A program made the translations under genes and the position numbers. 53,693 nt of DNA from Thermovirgaceae bacterium (lineage in GTDB: Bacteria > Synergistota > Synergistia > Synergistales > Thermovirgaceae): positions 1-53,693 of the forward strand of contig JAUSOU010000041.1 in NCBI GenBank assembly GCA_030656095.1, in the 5' to 3' direction. The notes beneath the pieces were generated by a model, which did not search any database, was not told where the DNA came from, and worked only from the letters and a program-made list of their open reading frames with translations. Below are positions 51,851 to 53,693 of the stretch, one piece after another; position 1 is the first letter of the stretch; each line of letters starts with the position of its first letter.

Positions 51851-51945
51851 GGGGTCTCCGGGAGGACTATGTTTGGCTCGTCTTTTCTTAACAGGTCACG
51901 TTTTCGACATAGGTTTGGTTTGGCCATAACGGCCGGAGCCCGCCC
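51849..51945. repeat. 97-bp repeat, copy A (solo)
   Basis: A 97-base unit beginning AAGGGGTCTCC and ending GGAGCCCGCCC, followed by the first bases of a further unit (AAGGGGG). By eye it is identical, base for base, to copy C at 53412-53508. It contains GGCC-ATAAC-GGCC near its right end. Confidence 0.9.
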
Positions 51946-52017
51946 AAGGGGGTTCCGGGAGGATGTCCATCAATTCGGAATGTTTTTACAGAGAGTGGAT
52001 TCTCCAAAGTATGTTCC

Positions 52018-52047
52018 ATGCTGGACGGCCGGAGCCCGCCCAAGGGG
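52018..52047. repeat. fragment of the 97-bp repeat (right end only)
   Basis: ACGGCCGGAGCCCGCCCAAG within this stretch matches the right end of the 97-bp unit plus the first bases of the next. A similar fragment, with two changes, occurs at 53293-53320, where it leads into copy B. Confidence 0.7.
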
Positions 52048-52054
52048 GTGAGGG

Positions 52055-52222
52055 CTGTCATTCCGAACGAAACGAAGTGCAGAGAGAGGCGGAATCCGCC
52101 GGTAGGCGGACTTTCAGCGTCCTTTGCCCATTCGGCGGAAATCTGGGTCAAGATCGTTTGGAACAGATCCCTACCCTGGCAAAGAACGCCGGGCACTTCG
52201 TCCACTGCGGTCGGGATGACAG
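52055..52222. mobile_element. inverted-repeat-bounded element (MITE/REP-like)
   Basis: A 168-base stretch bounded by CTGTCATTCCGAACG on the left and the reverse complement CTGTCATCCCGACCG on the right, with GAAGTG-type sequence also matched further in. No reading frame inside is believable. It resembles the GTCATTCCGA-type intergenic repeats of many bacteria. Another copy appears to start at 53650 and run off the window. Confidence 0.55.
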
Positions 52223-52334
52223 GCAAGGGCAAAGGCGTGAACGGTAAACGGCACCCTGCTTGCAAATGGATTTCCCTTCCGGGGTACTTGAGGGATGTGC
52301 CAGGTTTTCGGGCAACCGCAGTTTACACAAAAGT
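52223..52334. other. non-coding gap with a short heptamer repeat
   Basis: Holds the shared flank GGGCAAAGGCGTGAA and two heptamers (GTGAACG, GTAAACG) at 52237-52250. The rest, up to the hicB stop, shows nothing I can name. Confidence 0.5.
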
Positions 52335-52778
52335 TTAAATGGCTGATTTTTTCGCTGTCTTTTTGCTCCGCGTCTTGGGGTTAACCTCAAGACGGGACAT
52401 CAGACCTTCCTGAAGAACCCTGGAGCAGTTGATATTTGCGGCCTTTGCTTCGACTTCCAGCCATCGGGGGATGGTTACCGTTTTGGTGACTGCTTTCTTG
52501 TTCATTTTTTCGCGAATTGACGGCATAAAAGCCTCTATAAGAACAACGACCTGATCGCTCTCCGGCTTCAGTTGCTTTACAGGTGTGGGTGCCGGGGTTT
52601 CGTCGGCGTCCTCTTCCATCCCCCACAGGTGCAGAGCCAAGACCTCTTTTGCCATACGAAGGGCGTCCTCGTCGCTGTCTCCCTGGGATACGCATCCGGG
52701 AAGATCCGGGAAGATTATTCCGATTATTCCGTCCTCATAGTGGCAGAAAAATGCGGGGTAAATGTATCTATCCTTCAA
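52335..52778 (-). CDS. hicB: HicB-like antitoxin
   Basis: A 147-residue antitoxin. The N-terminal partial RNase-H-like HicB fold has YPAFFCHYEDGIIGIIFPDL and GCVSQGDSDEDALRMAKEVL. The C-terminal ribbon-helix-helix has VTKTVTIPRWLEVEAKAAN and CSRVLQEGLMSRL, which should bind the operator. A basic tail follows. TTG start at 52778 with GAGG 8 bases upstream. It lies 45 bases after hicA, the usual toxin-first order. Confidence 0.9.
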   Translation of the reverse strand: MKDRYIYPAFFCHYEDGIIGIIFPDLPGCVSQGDSDEDALRMAKEVLALHLWGMEEDADETPAPTPVKQLKPESDQVVVLIEAFMPSIREKMNKKAVTKTVTIPRWLEVEAKAANINCSRVLQEGLMSRLEVNPKTRSKKTAKKSAI

Positions 52779-52823
52779 TGTTCCAACCTCTCTTTTTGGG
52801 GGTTCAAGATACGCCGGGCTTGT

Positions 52824-53021
52824 TCAGAAGTTCAGCCCGGACTGTTTTCGAATACTTGATATTTCGTATCTTCGCAGTTCTTTTTTCGGGTGCGGAACAG
52901 TGACTTTCCCTTTTTTTGTTGGATGCTTAAATTGATGGTGGTCCCCTTCTATCGCAATGCAGTACCACCCCTCGGCCTCAAGGAATTTGATGACCTGTCT
53001 TGAAGAGTATGTTGATCCCAT
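52824..53021 (-). CDS. hicA: HicA-like mRNA interferase toxin
   Basis: A 65-residue dsRBD-like toxin that cleaves mRNA. SSRQVIKFLEAEGWYCIAIEG leads to GDHHQFKHPTKKGKVTVPHP, which holds the catalytic His and the conserved basic loop. ATG at 53021 with AAGGAG 6 bases upstream; the longer open frame adds unrelated residues. Operator-promoter directly upstream. Confidence 0.93.
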   Translation of the reverse strand: MGSTYSSRQVIKFLEAEGWYCIAIEGDHHQFKHPTKKGKVTVPHPKKELRRYEISSIRKQSGLNF

Positions 53022-53042
53022 CGGAAGCTCCTTCCCCGAGAA

Positions 53043-53071
53043 AAAATAACACATAGTTTTATATGTGTCAA
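53043..53071 (-). promoter_or_regulatory. hicAB promoter with operator inside the spacer
   Basis: Minus-strand -35 TTGACA (perfect, 53066-53071), exact 17-base spacer, -10 TATTTT (53043-53048). The spacer is almost filled by an inverted repeat, ACACATA (53049-53055) and TATGTGT (53062-53068). It fits auto-repression by the HicB ribbon-helix-helix. Confidence 0.65.
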
Positions 53072-53314
53072 TTTGCCGAAAACGCATTGGCAGGGAAACA
53101 CCCTTTGTTCAGTTTTAAATCGCATGTTGCTCTTGACAGGAGGAATAAGGCCAAGGGGCTTGAAAGTAACCTTATGGGTACAGGATTAAAGGAACAATAC
53201 GTAAGACGTGATACGTGAGGGGTCTTCAGGAGGAGATACATTGATCATGGATGCTTTCCACAGGGGGTTGTTTTCTCCTCGCACGGTGCTCTGTTGGACG
53301 GCTGAAGCCCGCCC
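53072..53314. other. non-coding, repeat-bearing gap right of hicA
   Basis: No believable gene. Three heptamers of a second type (ACGTAAG, ACGTGAT, ACGTGAG) lie at 53199-53219. A TTGACAGGAGGAATAAGG stretch at 53132 looks like a promoter or ribosome-binding piece without a gene. The right end holds a 97-bp repeat fragment. Confidence 0.5.
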
Positions 53315-53411
53315 AAGGGGTCTCCTCGTGGGCTATGTTTGGCTCGTCTTCGCTTAACAGGTCACGTTTTCGACATAGGATTGGTTTGGCCATAACGGCC
53401 GGAGCCCGCCC
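53315..53411. repeat. 97-bp repeat, copy B (tandem, first)
   Basis: Same length as copies A and C, with about seven substitutions: four in positions 12-18, a TT/CG change in the middle and one A/T change near position 67. Directly joined to copy C. Confidence 0.9.
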
Positions 53412-53508
53412 AAGGGGTCTCCGGGAGGACTATGTTTGGCTCGTCTTTTCTTAACAGGTCACGTTTTCGACATAGGTTTGGTTTGGCCATAACGGCCGGA
53501 GCCCGCCC
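53412..53508. repeat. 97-bp repeat, copy C (tandem, second)
   Basis: Identical by eye to copy A 1.5 kb away; identity continues for about 8 bases into a following partial unit (AAGGGGGT). Confidence 0.9.
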
Positions 53509-53545
53509 AAGGGGGTCTTCCGGGAGGCAATACGGGTGGGGCGAG

Positions 53546-53566
53546 ACTCGTGACTCGTAACTCGTT
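53546..53566. repeat. heptameric tandem repeat, three units
   Basis: ACTCGTG, ACTCGTA and ACTCGTT in a row, same family as at 46457. It follows the 97-bp tandem by about 30 bases. Confidence 0.75.
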
Positions 53567-53693
53567 ACTGGAAAGGAAAAAACAATGAAACAGGCAGCAG
53601 GAAAGGAAACAAGACCCCTTCCCAGGATTCAGGATGACAAAGCATTTGATGTCATTCCGAGGAGTGTGCAAAAAGACGAGGAATTTGGGGCAG
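53567..53693. other. non-coding end of window, start of a GTCATTCCGA-type repeat
   Basis: No gene is supported. TGTCATTCCGAGGAG at 53650 and GACGAGGAATTT at about 53676 match the style of the inverted-repeat element at 52055. The copy continues past the window. Confidence 0.45.

Noticed and set aside
51888-52338. Open frames on both strands through the 97-bp and inverted repeats
   Set aside because: Their peptides are translations of repeat DNA (PLGGLRP-type and NETKCRERRN-type), without start sites or relatives.
53315-53508. Tandem 97-bp units considered as a CRISPR array
   Set aside because: Units are joined directly without variable spacers, are too long for CRISPR repeats, and no cas genes are present.

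Overview
The window looks like a chromosomal segment of a diderm, anaerobic, amino-acid-fermenting bacterium, most likely of the phylum Synergistota. Evidence: a 2-oxoacid:ferredoxin oxidoreductase operon, a selenocysteine tRNA, a Thermus-like EF-P, a type IV pilus secretin (which implies an outer membrane), and gene neighbourhoods shared with Firmicutes such as efp/asp23/nusB/xseA. The phylum is an inference from gene content and order; no 16S gene is present.

Layout. (1) 1-2208, plus strand: a possible gene end, then cysS and a gpt-like phosphoribosyltransferase. (2) 2217-7045, minus: a BMP-type nucleoside ABC importer (binding protein, ATPase, two permeases). It has an operator-like palindrome over its promoter and a terminator hairpin between the binding protein and the ATPase. 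(3) 7168-8167, minus: an acetoacetate-decarboxylase-family gene directly behind tRNA-Sec, which has its own strong promoter. (4) 8408-12061, minus: xerD, purine- and pyrimidine-nucleoside phosphorylases and a SigH-like sigma factor. (5) 12081-35806, minus: one very long co-directional run starting at efp: efp, zinc-ribbon protein, Asp23, membrane protein, nusB, xseA, mtnA, ahcY, mtaD, alaS, ruvX, mutS, mutL, miaA, ispH, S1 protein, def, fmt, P-loop ATPase, 2-oxoacid oxidoreductase (4 subunits), nudF. It ends at a clear terminator. Many of these genes overlap by exactly four bases (ATGA or TTGA).

(6) 35821-46370, minus: a complete type IV pilus machine: pilB, pilT, pilC, a major pilin, two minor pilins, pilM-N-O-P-Q. 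A c-di-GMP-I riboswitch with its own promoter and terminator sits between pilT and pilC, so the platform protein and perhaps the downstream pilins are under second-messenger control.

(7) 46371-53693: an accessory, repeat-rich tail: a 5'-truncated sugar epimerase, a TacA/TacT-like toxin-antitoxin pair, two large genes of unknown function, an ATPase of the DUF234 kind, a HicA/HicB pair, a 97-bp repeat (one solo copy and one tandem pair), an inverted-repeat element and several heptameric tandem repeats.

Together the metabolic genes point to nucleoside uptake and salvage, recycling of S-adenosyl-homocysteine and methylthioadenosine, and ferredoxin-linked oxidation of 2-oxoacids.
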